Below are positions 12,450 to 24,300 of a stretch of 64,000 nucleotides of DNA, piece by piece. The notes below the pieces were generated by a model. It saw only the letters and a program-made list of their open reading frames with translations. It was not told the DNA's origin and did no database searches. Every line of letters starts with the position of its first letter. Position 1 is the first letter of the stretch. Made by a program: the position numbers and the translations under genes. The stretch comes from Corbicula japonica (Eukaryota > Mollusca > Bivalvia > Venerida > Cyrenidae). The DNA is taken from NCBI GenBank assembly GCA_038501625.1, contig JAZAYU010000177.1, positions 705,039-769,038 of the forward strand. The letters run 5' to 3'.

Positions 12450-14321
12450 AAGTAATTTTACGTAAACGTTGGTAGATTTCGCTCTTGTAACAAGTTGTTA
12501 TTATTTATATTTATTATATTTCAAGGACATTTATTCGTCTTGAGTTCTAACTATATAAGAGGCATTTTCTTGAAACTGAATAAATGCAGATCAAGTCTTA
12601 TTTTAAGACATTGCTTCTTTAATTGACGTATTATCACCAGACGAAAGTATTGCAACATTTTTTTGGACAGACACTTTCAATGAATTTATGGGGTTCCATG
12701 ACCCGGTCGCTTAATCCCTAGGCCGTACTAAGAAGGCAGTGATGGTTCGTCAACAGCTATAACAAGTGAAATAAAATTACTAAAATGTGTCTGCTTCGCC
12801 GCTCTATGTTTCTTTTTTTCTTATATATAAAAATCTTTTTAATCAACATCTTTTATCTGTTTTAAAGATATTTCTTGTTTATATACTATTCGGTTATTTT
12901 CTGGCTTAAAATCATCAGTTTAGGGTTATATAAAGCATACACTAAATTTAAGCGCCAAGTTAGAGAAAGAAATCTGAATATAAAACTACATTAATCGTTG
13001 TGGAAAGTGAGGTGCGACATACCAAGTAAAGGTAAGTATATATAAACGTACAGTAATATACCAAAGTCGCAGACGACATGAAGTCAGTCACATCGTATGT
13101 CGTCAGTAATAAAAAAAACACTGAGTTTTTAACTTTTATTTTTAAGTCGTTATTTTACAACAAGTATACCTCTAATAAATCATATATCATCTACGTTTAT
13201 GGAATAGAAATTTTCACAGAACATTCAGTCGGACGCACATACTCTACTATAATTTATACAATCAGCAAAACCTAACTTGATTATGTTTAGCAATTCGTTT
13301 CTTTAGGCATCACCCTAAATCGGCCTGTATAGGTGCTCAAGTATGGTCTATTTGTTGCTCGTGCACATTTTCACCTATTGATTACCCAGAGTTGTCGTTC
13401 CTTATATTATCCGTTGGCAAAACATGACAAAGCATTTACTTTTATTTACAAATATTGGTATAATAAATTTTCTTCTTGTATCATGGTCCGACTTGTCTAA
13501 ATATTTAACAAAGCAGAATCCCGTTGTCTTTTACATCACTAAAAGATTTTAATTTATCAATTAGATATCATCATACAATAGAAAGAATTGTTCCCACAAC
13601 ATTGGCAAGGAAATAATTTTTTCATATACAAATAGATAACACAGACACCTTGTTGAAATCTGAATGATCTTCAATGATAAATCTATTCGAATGATGAAAA
13701 TAAATAACAGATATTTACTATTCCTGTGTTTGAAATTGGGATACAGTGTGGGTCACATATTGTTTCAGTATAATATGTAAATGTATATTACTGGTTTGCA
13801 TGGTTTGCGTGCAGTTGGCGTACACGGGATCTGTGTTATGTATGCCGTCGAGTTACTGTCACACTGAAACATCTCTAAAACATGCACTCCAACAATATAC
13901 GACTATGGACTTTATGTTTTACAGTTAAATCGTGTTTCTAATTACTTAATTGATATATATCGTGTGAAGACGCGGATTTTGATTGGTTTTCCGAAGTAAT
14001 TGCAGCAACTGTTTTAAACAATGTGTACTGGCGAATATCAACCAAATAACAATTAAACGTGTGCCGATTGCCGCTTAAAATAATTTTAACAATTGTACTT
14101 GCCAAACCTTATTTTTCACCAGACAATAAATTAAAACAACATATCTTAGGCTAAACTTCTGGTATTTCAATCTTAATCTATAAATTTACATGTCTTTCGG
14201 ATATTCTTAACTGCAACAAACTCTCTTCATGCATAACGCAATCACGCAAATTTTAAACATTTGTAAAACATTTGTTAACATTAAAATTTAAACATTATGC
14301 CTGCGATGAACAAATACATAA
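12450..14321. other. Intergenic, no gene seen
   Basis: AT-rich sequence. Short ORFs of 60-65 codons show no family resemblance or exon structure. Confidence 0.5.
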
Positions 14322-14470
14322 GGGCCCAAGAGCATAAAACTAAGTGTGGATACCAGTCTCAAACCTCATGCATCTGATTGGCTGAACTGGCGGCCAATCG
14401 CCATTTCAGCCAATCAGATCCTTGAGATTTCAGACTGATTTCCATTCTCAGTTTTATCATCTTGGAGCCT
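14322..14470. repeat. Family 2 palindromic MITE
   Basis: GGGCCCAAGAGCATAAAACT and its mirror AGTTTTATCATCTTGGAGCC bracket a central GATTGGCTGAACTGGCGGCC / CGCCATTTCAGCCAATC hairpin. Confidence 0.85.
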
Positions 14471-15186
14471 GGTCTCGCAAATACAACAACATATATACAT
14501 ACATAGTAGCTCATTTTGGGTTAAACGATCTTCATACGTTTTCAGGTACTCGGTACATATCTGTCTATTACAGTATTAAGATACTAGTAGTTCTGTCCAA
14601 ATGCAAAATTTATATAGAAATACCTCCCCACTTTTAAATAAGACCAGAAGGGAAACTACATAATTATGTAAAATACGGAGGTAGCTCGACCTAAACAATT
14701 AAAATGTGAATGAGAACCATATCATCAGCTGAACAAACATTACAATCAACACAAATTATTGGTTCCCGATTTTTGAAAAAATAGACTGTAAATCTACATG
14801 TAGATGTTAGGTTCTTCTTTTTTGTTGATATCGATGCTTATGCTTTATGTTAATATATATATGTATCATATCACTGTTTTCTTAATGCTGTTAACATCGA
14901 ATTTTAGCGTAAACAAATACGGATAACGTAATGCTGGATTCAAATGTTTATCACATAAAATGCTTCTGGTTACAGAACTCACGTGGCTTAGCTGAACACC
15001 GCTCGATCATACTTCACTCGATAACCTAGGTACTGGTCGGTGATCGAACTGCCTCTTTTAAATCATTAAGAATTTCGGCATTCAGCCTCTATCAATATTT
15101 AAAATATGCGACTAACACAACAATTGTTAATAGAAAAATTCCAGAAAACAGATAAAAGATAACAACGCAGGATAAATGAATTTGTT

Positions 15187-15642
15187 AAGGGGTCGCAAAC
15201 ATTGCAACGGTGAAAACTGCCTAAAATTTCAAAAATGAATTTTGGGGAAATACTTATTGCCACCTAGATTTAAATGTTTTGACTTCAAACCGAAAGTTGA
15301 ACCCGGAAGTAAGTTTTCCTTGAATTTCTTGAAAACCCTAACATTATTTTGACGAATTGGCACTAAACATTGTAGACCAGAATATACTTATTTCAGGTAT
15401 TAGTTGCTTGGTATATTGTTCATGAATTTCATAGTTCTCATGCAAACGGTTTTTCATCTGTTTTAGTATGTGCTTGGTAATTAGAACATGAATTAGACTA
15501 AATTGAGCTTGCAAACATCCTTAGCTAAATACATTTCTTTACTAAAATCTAGGTGGCAATAAGTATTTTCCCCAAAATTCATTTTTGAAATTTTAGCCAG
15601 TTTTCGCCATTTGCAATGTTTGCGTCCTCTTAACAAACATCC
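15187..15642. mobile_element. Non-autonomous DNA element with about 85-bp terminal inverted repeats
   Basis: Left end TTAAGGGGTCGCAAACATTG is mirrored by CAATGTTTGCGTCCTCTTAA. The inverted similarity continues through the tract AAATTTCAAAAATGAATTTTG and GTGGCAATAAGTATTT. About 456 bp with no ORF. A second copy, missing the left terminus, is at about 50800-51366. Confidence 0.8.
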
Positions 15643-15742
15643 AGTAATTTTCCGTTAACCTTTTTCAAAGATTCTTTTCTATTATATAACAAACAAAGAA
15701 TAAACATAATACTTTAAAAATAAAATAAATATCAGCATTTAC

Positions 15743-15770
15743 GGGGGGGGGGGGGGTGGGGGGTGGGGAA
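15743..15770. repeat. G-rich homopolymer tract
   Basis: G14 T G6 T G4-type run with at least four G-blocks, compatible with a G-quadruplex. A similar G17 tract lies at 36786-36802. Confidence 0.8.
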
Positions 15771-16429
15771 GGGTATATAATGTCGAAATTTGTGTAATTT
15801 TCGTAAATGTTGACATTGAAAAATATGCGTATATCAAAGTCCTTACACCAAATTGGCCCCTCATAGTCATGTCATAAAACTGCTTTAAAAATTCAGTCCC
15901 ATCCAAATCAGTATCTCTTAATAATATAATAACCTTCTCTTATTATAAAGTACCTAAACACTGTGAATAAAAATATATAACAGGTCTTTAAAATATATCT
16001 CTATACATTATCCAACTATTGTTTTAATGTATATAGTTTTATGTTACACTTTTATACTAACATTCATACATAACCCTGGTATCCTTGTTATGAGGTTTTA
16101 TGTTACTTTGTCCAACACAACACACAGTCAAACAAATTATCCTAGCCGTGCTTCAACAAAAACTGCCTTTGAGCAACACGTTTTTTGTATACTTCTCAAA
16201 ATTTGATAGGGATTACTTAAAAGACTGTGTTTATACCTTACATAAGGTTGAAACAATAAAGTAGTTGCTGTGATTCTGAAAATGTGTTCATTTGACACCA
16301 GCTCTGTGCCAAAGAAGGAATGAGCCGACAAACTGTTGAAGCGGAACAGCGATTGAAACTTCGTAGGGGCAATAATTCGGGGTAAAATAGAAAGCGATCC
16401 CTATCAAATTTTGAGTAGTATATTTTTTA

Positions 16430-16820
16430 AACCCTTTTACTCCATGTGATAAATCTGATATCCAAGGCGAACAGTGTGGATCTAGATCAGCCGACACATC
16501 CGTGCAGTCCGATCAGGATCTACACTGTTCGCCTTTTGATTCATTAGGATTTTTTTCTGATCAAGAAGCAAACAGTATAGATCCTTATCAGACGACACGG
16601 ATGTGCCAGCCGATATGGACCTACACTGTTCGCACATGCAATAATAACACCAGTGCCCAAGGTTATAAAACTGAGCATGGAAACCAGTCTCAAATCTCAA
16701 GCATCTGATTGGCTGAAATGGCGACTGGTCGCCATTTCAGCCAATCAGATGCTTGAGATTTGAGACTGGTTTCCAATCTCAGCTTTATAACCTTCAGGCC
16801 TGTTTATATGGAGTAAAGGC
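16430..16820. repeat. Family 1 element containing a nested family 2 MITE
   Basis: The family 1 left end CCCTTTTACTCCATGTGAT is at 16433, with the usual GATCTAGATCAGCCG and GATCAGGATCTACACTG interior. Its right end (TATATGGAGTAAAGGC, about 16806-16820) is separated from the interior by a complete family 2 palindrome at 16653-16800. The family 2 insertion is therefore younger than this family 1 copy. Confidence 0.8.
16653..16800. repeat. Family 2 palindromic MITE, near-perfect hairpin
   Basis: One of the best preserved copies: arms TGCCCAAGGTTATAAAACTG and AGCTTTATAACCTTCAGGCC. The centre GATTGGCTGAAATGGCGACT mirrors AGTCGCCATTTCAGCCAATC across a few bases. Confidence 0.9.
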
Positions 16821-17839
16821 TTAAGTAGTTTTAATATTTTTTAAATAATATATTTACACTTTTATTAATAAAAAATATACCAGCCTTTTGCCAAAATCCG
16901 TGCTTTCGAAAATAATATATAAATAAATAAGATTAAAATAAAATTTAAGTCAGTTGCAGACAGGTCTAATTTTGTAGCAGCACGGCGGATATTCATTTAT
17001 ATATCTGAATTAAATCTTATGTAATTAAATTGTATCATAACATACGACAACCCATACCCAATAGACCAGCCCTTCTCTGAATTTGATCCTTACAATGTGT
17101 ATAAGCACTAGCAAACCACCGAATGACTTAAAATTTAACAAAATTTAATTTTGACATTATGTGGTATTGTAAATAATGTCTTTGACAAGAAATTTCGTGA
17201 AAATTTGCAATTTCCTTTTCAAACTTTTAAAGTCTATAGATTATAAATAGATCAGCATTTGACGAATGTTAAAAGGTGGCAGTATTCTAAGTACCTGTCT
17301 TGAGAGAAAGTGTTCAACAAATTTCCTAAGATTCCCCAAACTAATTAAACATTGACTGTTTATGTGAACACTTGTAGTCATTCTGAAAGCATCTGTCATA
17401 ATTGCGACCAATGTAGACCCGGAACAGCACGTGCATCCGCACAGTCTAATCTGGGTCTGGATGATTCGCTTTTCAGTTCATAAATTTAATTTTTTTAAAA
17501 CAGAGCTTTAAACAATTTTAACAACAAATGAACCGGCATTAGTTGACAAAATTTAGATTATTTCATTAATTCAGCACTTAACGACAAAACAGCATTCCTC
17601 CCACACGGTCACCCTCCCAATCCTCCCATCAGACAGTGACATATCATCCCTCATTAGGTGATTGGGTGTCATAAATTTCATGTGTGCAGTCTGCTTCTAT
17701 ATCGCCACCTTAGTGCAACAACGGTATAATTCTTTCATATTTCAATCGAACTTTCAATGTCAACTTTCATCTTAGCTCACAACATGTTTGTTTTCCTTGG
17801 CAAATCAACTTAGCGTAGACCCAGATCAGTTACTATTAA
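16821..17839. other. Intergenic, no gene seen
   Basis: AT-rich. A family 1 fragment (GTAGACCCGGAACAGCACGT and onward) lies near 17410-17470. Nothing else is recognised. Confidence 0.45.
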
Positions 17840-18033
17840 ATCATTTTATTTCGCACGGGTTTAATTTTTCGCGTATTTCGCGCTACGGCAAGAGCGCGAA
17901 ATTCAACCACAGCGAAATTTAACTATTTAACAGTGTTTCTTAATAGAAAAATACAGTTGCGCGAATTTATGCCCCAGCGAATTTGTTATTTACGGGTTTT
18001 GCGCAAAAATTCGTCCCCGCGAAATTAAATGAT
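17840..18033. repeat. MITE with GCGAAATTAAATGAT ends
   Basis: Left ATCATTTTATTTCGC and right GCGAAATTAAATGAT are inverted. The interior is full of GCGAAATT/AATTTCGC steps, including CGCGTATTTCGCGC. About 194 bp, no coding potential. Confidence 0.7.
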
Positions 18034-18700
18034 AGTACAGTAACCCTTCTGTTATTTTGATCAGGTTCTACACTGTCCGCTATTCAACAAAACTAGTAAC
18101 AGTTGAATTTGAAGTAATGGCTACCGTGTATTACGTCAATTTTTGTATTGAGTATCCATTACATTAAAGTATAACAATTTGGAACTCCACATTTGGATGT
18201 TGAACTTTATATTGAACTGATTCAAGTTAAAAGAAGGACTGGTCAATTAAAGAAATAAGCGGGTAAAACACTTATCATGTACACGTGGAAACAGGTTTGT
18301 CAGAGACACGTGGCGCGTTATTGATGTCTTATCCGTAATCGTCATCTAAACTTGAAGCTTGGACAGATTGGAGAATTTGTTAATTGTTCAACGTAAAATC
18401 TATTGGTGGTTTATGGGCATATTGTATTTGTTTTTATGTTTCAATGCGGAAATAAAGATCTTAAACTGAGAAAATAATCATACAGTACTTATAACGCAGG
18501 TTAGATGTTGAGAGTATCAGAAAAGGTAAACAGGTAATTTCTAAGTAAACATCAAAAGTATAATAATTAAAAATGTAAATATTTGTTATTATGATTCAGG
18601 TAGCTCATATTCACAACTTCAATGATACCGAAACAGGCACCAATATCGCCCAACGTGTCATAATCGCTTTAAACAGTTATAAATACATGCAACAGCATAT

Positions 18701-19999
18701 TTACATTTCAGGCATAAATTGGTCATTCGTTTCTTTAAAATCAGAAATCAGCACATATTCTTTTAATGCCTTTGGCATGTTCACTTTTTCAATTTTTCCG
18801 ATCATATTGTGCCCAAGACGTCGACGTATAACTTTACGGCACAGCTGTTGAAGTGACGTCGCAGTCTGTAACTTCCGGCGTAGCCAGTGCAGCACCTCGT
18901 CAGTTTCGCTCCCAACGCGCGTAGGTACGTAACCGGCGTAGAAATGAACGCGCGCTGAGAAATCAACGTAGCCGTACTTGGCCAGCAGACGGCATATGTC
19001 AAAGTGTCCCTTTTCGGCTGCTAATTGAAACAAGGACTTGTACACACCCGTGCAGAAATATTTAATTGGTTGTTCTAGATCACAATTGTAGATCACCATT
19101 AGTTTAATCACATCGATTTTGTTGCTAATCACGGCTTCATACGCCGCCGTTTCCCCCTGGTGATTGTAGATGTCGTGTCGCGTGCCTGCCGCGAGGAGAA
19201 GTTCGACAACCGCCGTGTAGTTCCGCTTAATGGCTATGTGTAGAGCCGTATCGCCGGTTTTGAATTCTCGCCTGTTCAGATCACAACGTGCACGGATCAA
19301 CCGTGCAACTGCTTCTTTATGGTTGTAGCATACAGCTTCCATGAGAGGGGTTCGACCCCAGTAGTTTTGAACGTCTACTTGGCTACGTGACGCAATCAAA
19401 ATATCTATGATGTCAGCACAGCCGTTCCTTGCAGCATAATGTAATGCCATGTCGCTATTTCGATCAGTAATATTTATATTACAGTTACCTCGGAGTAATC
19501 TTAAGACGGCATCAGTTTTGTTGTTTCTCACCGCCTTCATCAGCGGCGTTTTGGATGTTATATCCTGAATGTCCACGTTCACGCCACGTCTAATGAGAAC
19601 GTCAAGAAACTGACAGTAACCGTCATCAGCAGCATAATGACATGGTGAATTACCGAACGTGTCTTTGACGTCCAGTTTAGCCCCAGCAGCGATTAACAGT
19701 AACATGCACGCCATCTTGTGTCTCAACACGGCGAAATGAAGCGCCGTTCGTCTTAATGTTGATGTTGTTTTATTCACATCACATTTGGATTCTATCAAAT
19801 ATTGTAACATGTAGGTGTACCCTCGATATGCCGCCAGATGAATCGGGCACAGATCGGCATGATTCTTTTTCCTAACTTCCACAAATTTAGCATTTAGATC
19901 ATTTTTATATTGAGCGACTATCCTTTTTAATGTCGTCAATTCATTATTCAACACGGCGTCGTAGAAATCGTAGCCAGCCATTTGCGTTCTCAGTAACAT
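18701..19999 (-). CDS. Ankyrin-repeat and SOCS-box protein (ASB-like), intronless
   Basis: A single uninterrupted frame of 432 codons. About nine ankyrin repeats cover residues 48-343. Recognisable cores include CPIHLAAYRGY, RTALHFAVLRHKMACMLLL, SPCHYAADDGY, MALHYAARNGCADIIDIL, RTPLMEAV and DTALHIAIKRNYTAVVELLL. A C-terminal SOCS box lies at about residues 380-418: SLQQLCRKVI fits the elongin-C-binding BC-box pattern, and VNMPKALKEYVL aligns with the usual LPLP-type Cullin-5 box with its first proline missing. Known ASB proteins are substrate receptors of Cullin-5 ubiquitin ligases, with ankyrin repeats binding the target; the target here is unknown. Translation could start at 19999 or at Met7 (19981). 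Lack of introns suggests an old retrocopy or an intronless lineage-specific ASB gene; the frame is intact. Confidence 0.9.
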   Translation of the reverse strand: MLLRTQMAGYDFYDAVLNNELTTLKRIVAQYKNDLNAKFVEVRKKNHADLCPIHLAAYRGYTYMLQYLIESKCDVNKTTSTLRRTALHFAVLRHKMACMLLLIAAGAKLDVKDTFGNSPCHYAADDGYCQFLDVLIRRGVNVDIQDITSKTPLMKAVRNNKTDAVLRLLRGNCNINITDRNSDMALHYAARNGCADIIDILIASRSQVDVQNYWGRTPLMEAVCYNHKEAVARLIRARCDLNRREFKTGDTALHIAIKRNYTAVVELLLAAGTRHDIYNHQGETAAYEAVISNKIDVIKLMVIYNCDLEQPIKYFCTGVYKSLFQLAAEKGHFDICRLLAKYGYVDFSARVHFYAGYVPTRVGSETDEVLHWLRRKLQTATSLQQLCRKVIRRRLGHNMIGKIEKVNMPKALKEYVLISDFKETNDQFMPEM

Positions 20000-20766
20000 T
20001 GGAACACCGTCCTTCTAGTCCCTTTCTGTCCCCTTAACCCCTTAGTTCCGCTTTCCATCGCGTTTTGACCCAGCCTTCAGCTGGATCCAAAACAAACACT
20101 TTCTAAAACATGGCGGATAACAAGAAAATTCTCTGCATATATCCCAGGAATCCAGCGTTATGACGCACGTAAAACCATTTTGATATAAATTACATACATT
20201 AGATTGGACTGGAACGCAGAAGCGAGGCTAGTGCTATCGATTAATGGTTTCAGTGGCTGCTATGATAATATTGATAAAACAAGGGAGATAAGTCAATGGC
20301 CAGCTGTCTAGCGGGCCGTGCTGTATTGTCTCTCTTTCGAGAATAAAACAAGTGTTCTCTTTTTGAATTCCACAGATTATTTTGTTGCGAACCTTTTCTC
20401 TTATCAAGTTTGACCCGTTTACTGATTGTGAAGTATTGAAGTGTAATTTGCAAGATCTTTATTTGGGCGAAATGATATATTCAATTTGTTTTAAGATAAA
20501 TTTCTGATTCTAACATTCACAGTCAATTTTAATTTTATAAATAAAACTATGGTGATATCACAACGTAATTGATGTTCTAAGCCTTATAAATATACTTACA
20601 AAAATCTTGATGTAGAAAATTAATTTAACAGGAAGATAAGGAAAATAAAAACGAGAGAAAAAACACGCTATACGTTTCAACATTAACGAAACATTAAAAA
20701 CCCATTACTTATTGAACTGATTACTCACTTGCGTTTTCTACTATACTAGGCCCTGGCAAGCCAAAG
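20000..20766. other. Region upstream of the ASB-like gene
   Basis: Contains the presumed 5' UTR and promoter of the minus-strand ASB-like gene. No clear TATA box or coding exon is seen. Confidence 0.4.
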
Positions 20767-20767
20767 T

Positions 20768-20811
<44 letters not shown>

Positions 20812-20842
20812 TTAGCTTTCTACTGCTACTAGCTTCGAATTT

Positions 20843-20886
<44 letters not shown>

Positions 20887-20898
20887 TACTAACTACTA

Positions 20899-20950
<52 letters not shown>
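20767..20950. repeat. (ACT)n trinucleotide microsatellite, three blocks
   Basis: Runs of ACT/CTA at about 20767-20810, 20842-20887 and 20903-20950 are separated by short imperfect spacers. Confidence 0.95.
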
Positions 20951-21303
20951 AAAGTTACATATTAAATGCCGTTTTACAAACGGGCGGTATGGACAATAAA
21001 ATAATATTCAATGTTTAAATAGTCAACGTAATTACGAAATTGATATTGGATAATTTTAAACTTAAATAATTGCCCCATGTTATTTGTCATTGCATTGATC
21101 ATGAGACGACAGGACCTACTTCAAATGTTGTATTTGTATCTTATCAAATGTGGAAAAAAACATTTCTCTAAACAAACAGCCAATACATCTCAAAATATCG
21201 ACCTACATCGCACGGAAACGTCTTTATTCACAGTTACAATTTTGTCAAAATCAGTTTTTATCTTTATTTCGGTTTTAAAACTTTTACAACATTAATTTTA
21301 GAA

Positions 21304-24300
21304 ATGGCTGACAGAGGTAGATAGAGATTTTCCCTACATATTTCTGCTGAAGATGATTTTGTTTGGCTTTTTTTGCTGTTAAGAAAATCAGTTCAACACA
21401 AATTATCAGCTTAACAAATTTTACAAAAACTACCCAACGTGCAGATAAATCAAATGGCGCTTTAAAAACCAGACATATTTAGCTTCACAAATTTGTTTAC
21501 TTCAGAGAAATCGATAAAGATATGATGGAGAAATTAGTTGGAACATTACCTGAGGTGAACGCGACCTCAGCAATTCTACTTTCGTTTTCGTTGTTTTGAG
21601 GTGCTATATTCTGTGAACGATGTACAACTAGTGCAGTTGGAACTTTGAGAGTTGGGTGTTAGAATTCGATTTTCACATTTCTCACCAGTTGTTCACATGT
21701 GTATTTTTTCTATTTAATACAAAACAAAACCTGTAAATATCAAAATGTTGAATAAATCCTCAATTTAAAGATGCCTGGCCACGCATCAGGACGAAAATAA
21801 GAGTTTTCAAATATCAAAATTCATAATATAACCCGCAGAAGACCTGTAAACAAAGCAAATATGATCTAATGTTCTTGCACAGTCAACGTACAAAGCCAAC
21901 TTTTATTGCGCAGTAAAAATTCGTTCTCAACTAATCCTAAAATGTGCTTGTTAGTTCGAAAATTTGGCGATTTTTTGTTTTTTTTTCAGTCATTTACAAG
22001 TATTATATACTGTGGTATATTTAATATTACCACAACTGAGTCATTGAAGTTATCTGAACTGTGAAGTGGCAGCTTCAAACGTTTGGGGTGACGTTCAGAT
22101 ACTAAAAAATCCAACTACATGTACAATGCTCGTTCAATTTATATTTTATACATGCTTTTGATATTTGAAAATATAATTCCAAACACTGATATGTTTATGT
22201 GTTTTTCATACCACTGAATATATGTTATCAGGGGCGTAGCCAGCTTTTTTCAAATTGTAGGCCCAAACAAGGTTCCAAGGGGCGGTTGCCCTTTTTAAGG
22301 GGTCTAGGGGGGCAAGCCCGGAAATATGTGGAAAAATATCCGAATGCGCAAAAGACACACTTGATTGGACCAAACGGATCGAACCCTGTACTATCCCCAA
22401 CCCGTTCCAGTTTTAATTGTAATTTATGGGACTTTTGAATTGTCATTTTCTTGTTCAACTTGTAGGCCCGGGCCTACATGTCCTTACAATAGCTACGCCA
22501 CTGATTATGTCAAGCAATCTTAATTTAATGTGATTATTTAATAATGCAAGGGAAATAAACGCTGGAACCTGGTCTGTATTTCAGACAACAGTTACTTACC
22601 TTTCATCAAGATGTTTGTGGTAAAAAAAAATAAATTTTTTCATATACTATTACTGTCAGAAATAATAATGCACTGATGTTACATTATTTTATTCTGCTGA
22701 TTTTTGGTTAAATGTTTGAAATCATTCCTCATTACTCAACAATTGATATGTTATGCTTTACATAAATGCATGTTTGACTGTAAATTGTTTGAATACAATT
22801 TAAAGTTATATAAAATATATGTTAATAACGTCTGTTATATTTTTTCATATACTTCGAGCATCCAAACCTAAAGCACAAGGACATTCATTTTAACTGAGAT
22901 GACTGCGTGTATTAATGTTGGGTTCTGAAAAATGATTTGTCCTTGAAACCGAACGCAGACAATGGCAGAAATTATGAGAGTTTTTCTCAAATTTCTTTAT
23001 ATGGGCTTTTCATTTCAGTATTATCTGTAGTTGGATATGTTAAGAAGAGTCTGCGTGTACAGGTTTTGCTTATACAAATTCTTGTATGTTCTCCAGTATT
23101 ATGACAGGATGCAAATGATTTTATGTGTAAAATTCACCTGTGTTTATCTTTGAGCAGCGTGATATTCACAAAATATGCGACAAATATATTATTTAGATTA
23201 ATGTTTGTAATGATATGTTCTAAATTTTATCTTAAAAATAGCTCAACTTTCTCCAAAAAACGTCCGTCCTCAACGTTTGTGCATTACCCCACCCACGGAG
23301 CATGTTTGTTACCCCTTGTGCACATGGATGACATTACTGCAATTTATAGACTGGACCGAGATTGGTCGTTTGTTCAAGACAATCATTTACGCGTCATGAC
23401 ACATAGTGCACATCCGCACAGTGTGATTAGGGTCTACACGGTTACCAACAGTTTCAATACATTGCTTCAAAACCTCTATCTAAACTTCAAACATTAGTGA
23501 AAACAAATTAACTTTATGAATTAAGATAATCAAGAAGAGTACTTAAATGTTAGTGTCTATCTTCATCAGGAATAGACCAGCCACCTCTATATAAGCCACT
23601 GCACAGGGAGGTCAGACCAACTATGGCTACCAAGATGCAGACTACTAAAATGCGGGCTACCAAGGTGCGGGCTACCAAAGTGCGGGCTACCAAGGTGCGG
23701 GCTACCAAAGTGCGGGCTACCAAGGTGCGGGCTACCGAGGTGCGGGCTTCTCTGGCCAGTTTTATCGGGATTAGCTTGAGCGTCAGCCACTGCAACAACA
23801 GCAGATTGTGAGTGGTGTTTTGGTATGATTCATACCATAAATATCCGTTAACATATGCTTATTTCAAGTAATCGCTCCGTGTGCTTCCAAATGAATATAA
23901 AACATTACATGTTTGCAGACGGTTCTTTTGTTAAAGCTGATTCAAAAAACCCATCTGAAATATACTAGATTCATTCTGTCGAAATTTAATTTTTTTAATC
24001 CCCCACAACATATAGTGAACCCATTAAGTTTATGAATTGAAATTGGCCAGTTCGAAGTTAAATAACTCCATTGATGTAATAAATAGCGAAATTAAAAATA
24101 TTGATAGCATTGTAAATAGCGTGATTAGCAAAAGATATTATATATAGCAAAACTTTTAGCATCTTTGGACATTCAAAACAATGCATGGAAAAAGAATATC
24201 TTGCTGAATCTCCAATGCACCGCGGGGCATTCAAAAACATGCATGAAATGAATGTCTTGCCGAATGTCCATGCACTGCACCGCGGGGCATTCAAAAAACC

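Noticed and set aside
20110..20163. 17-codon plus-strand ORF upstream of the ASB-like gene (MADNKKILC...)
   Set aside because: Too short and without splice or conservation evidence; likely chance.
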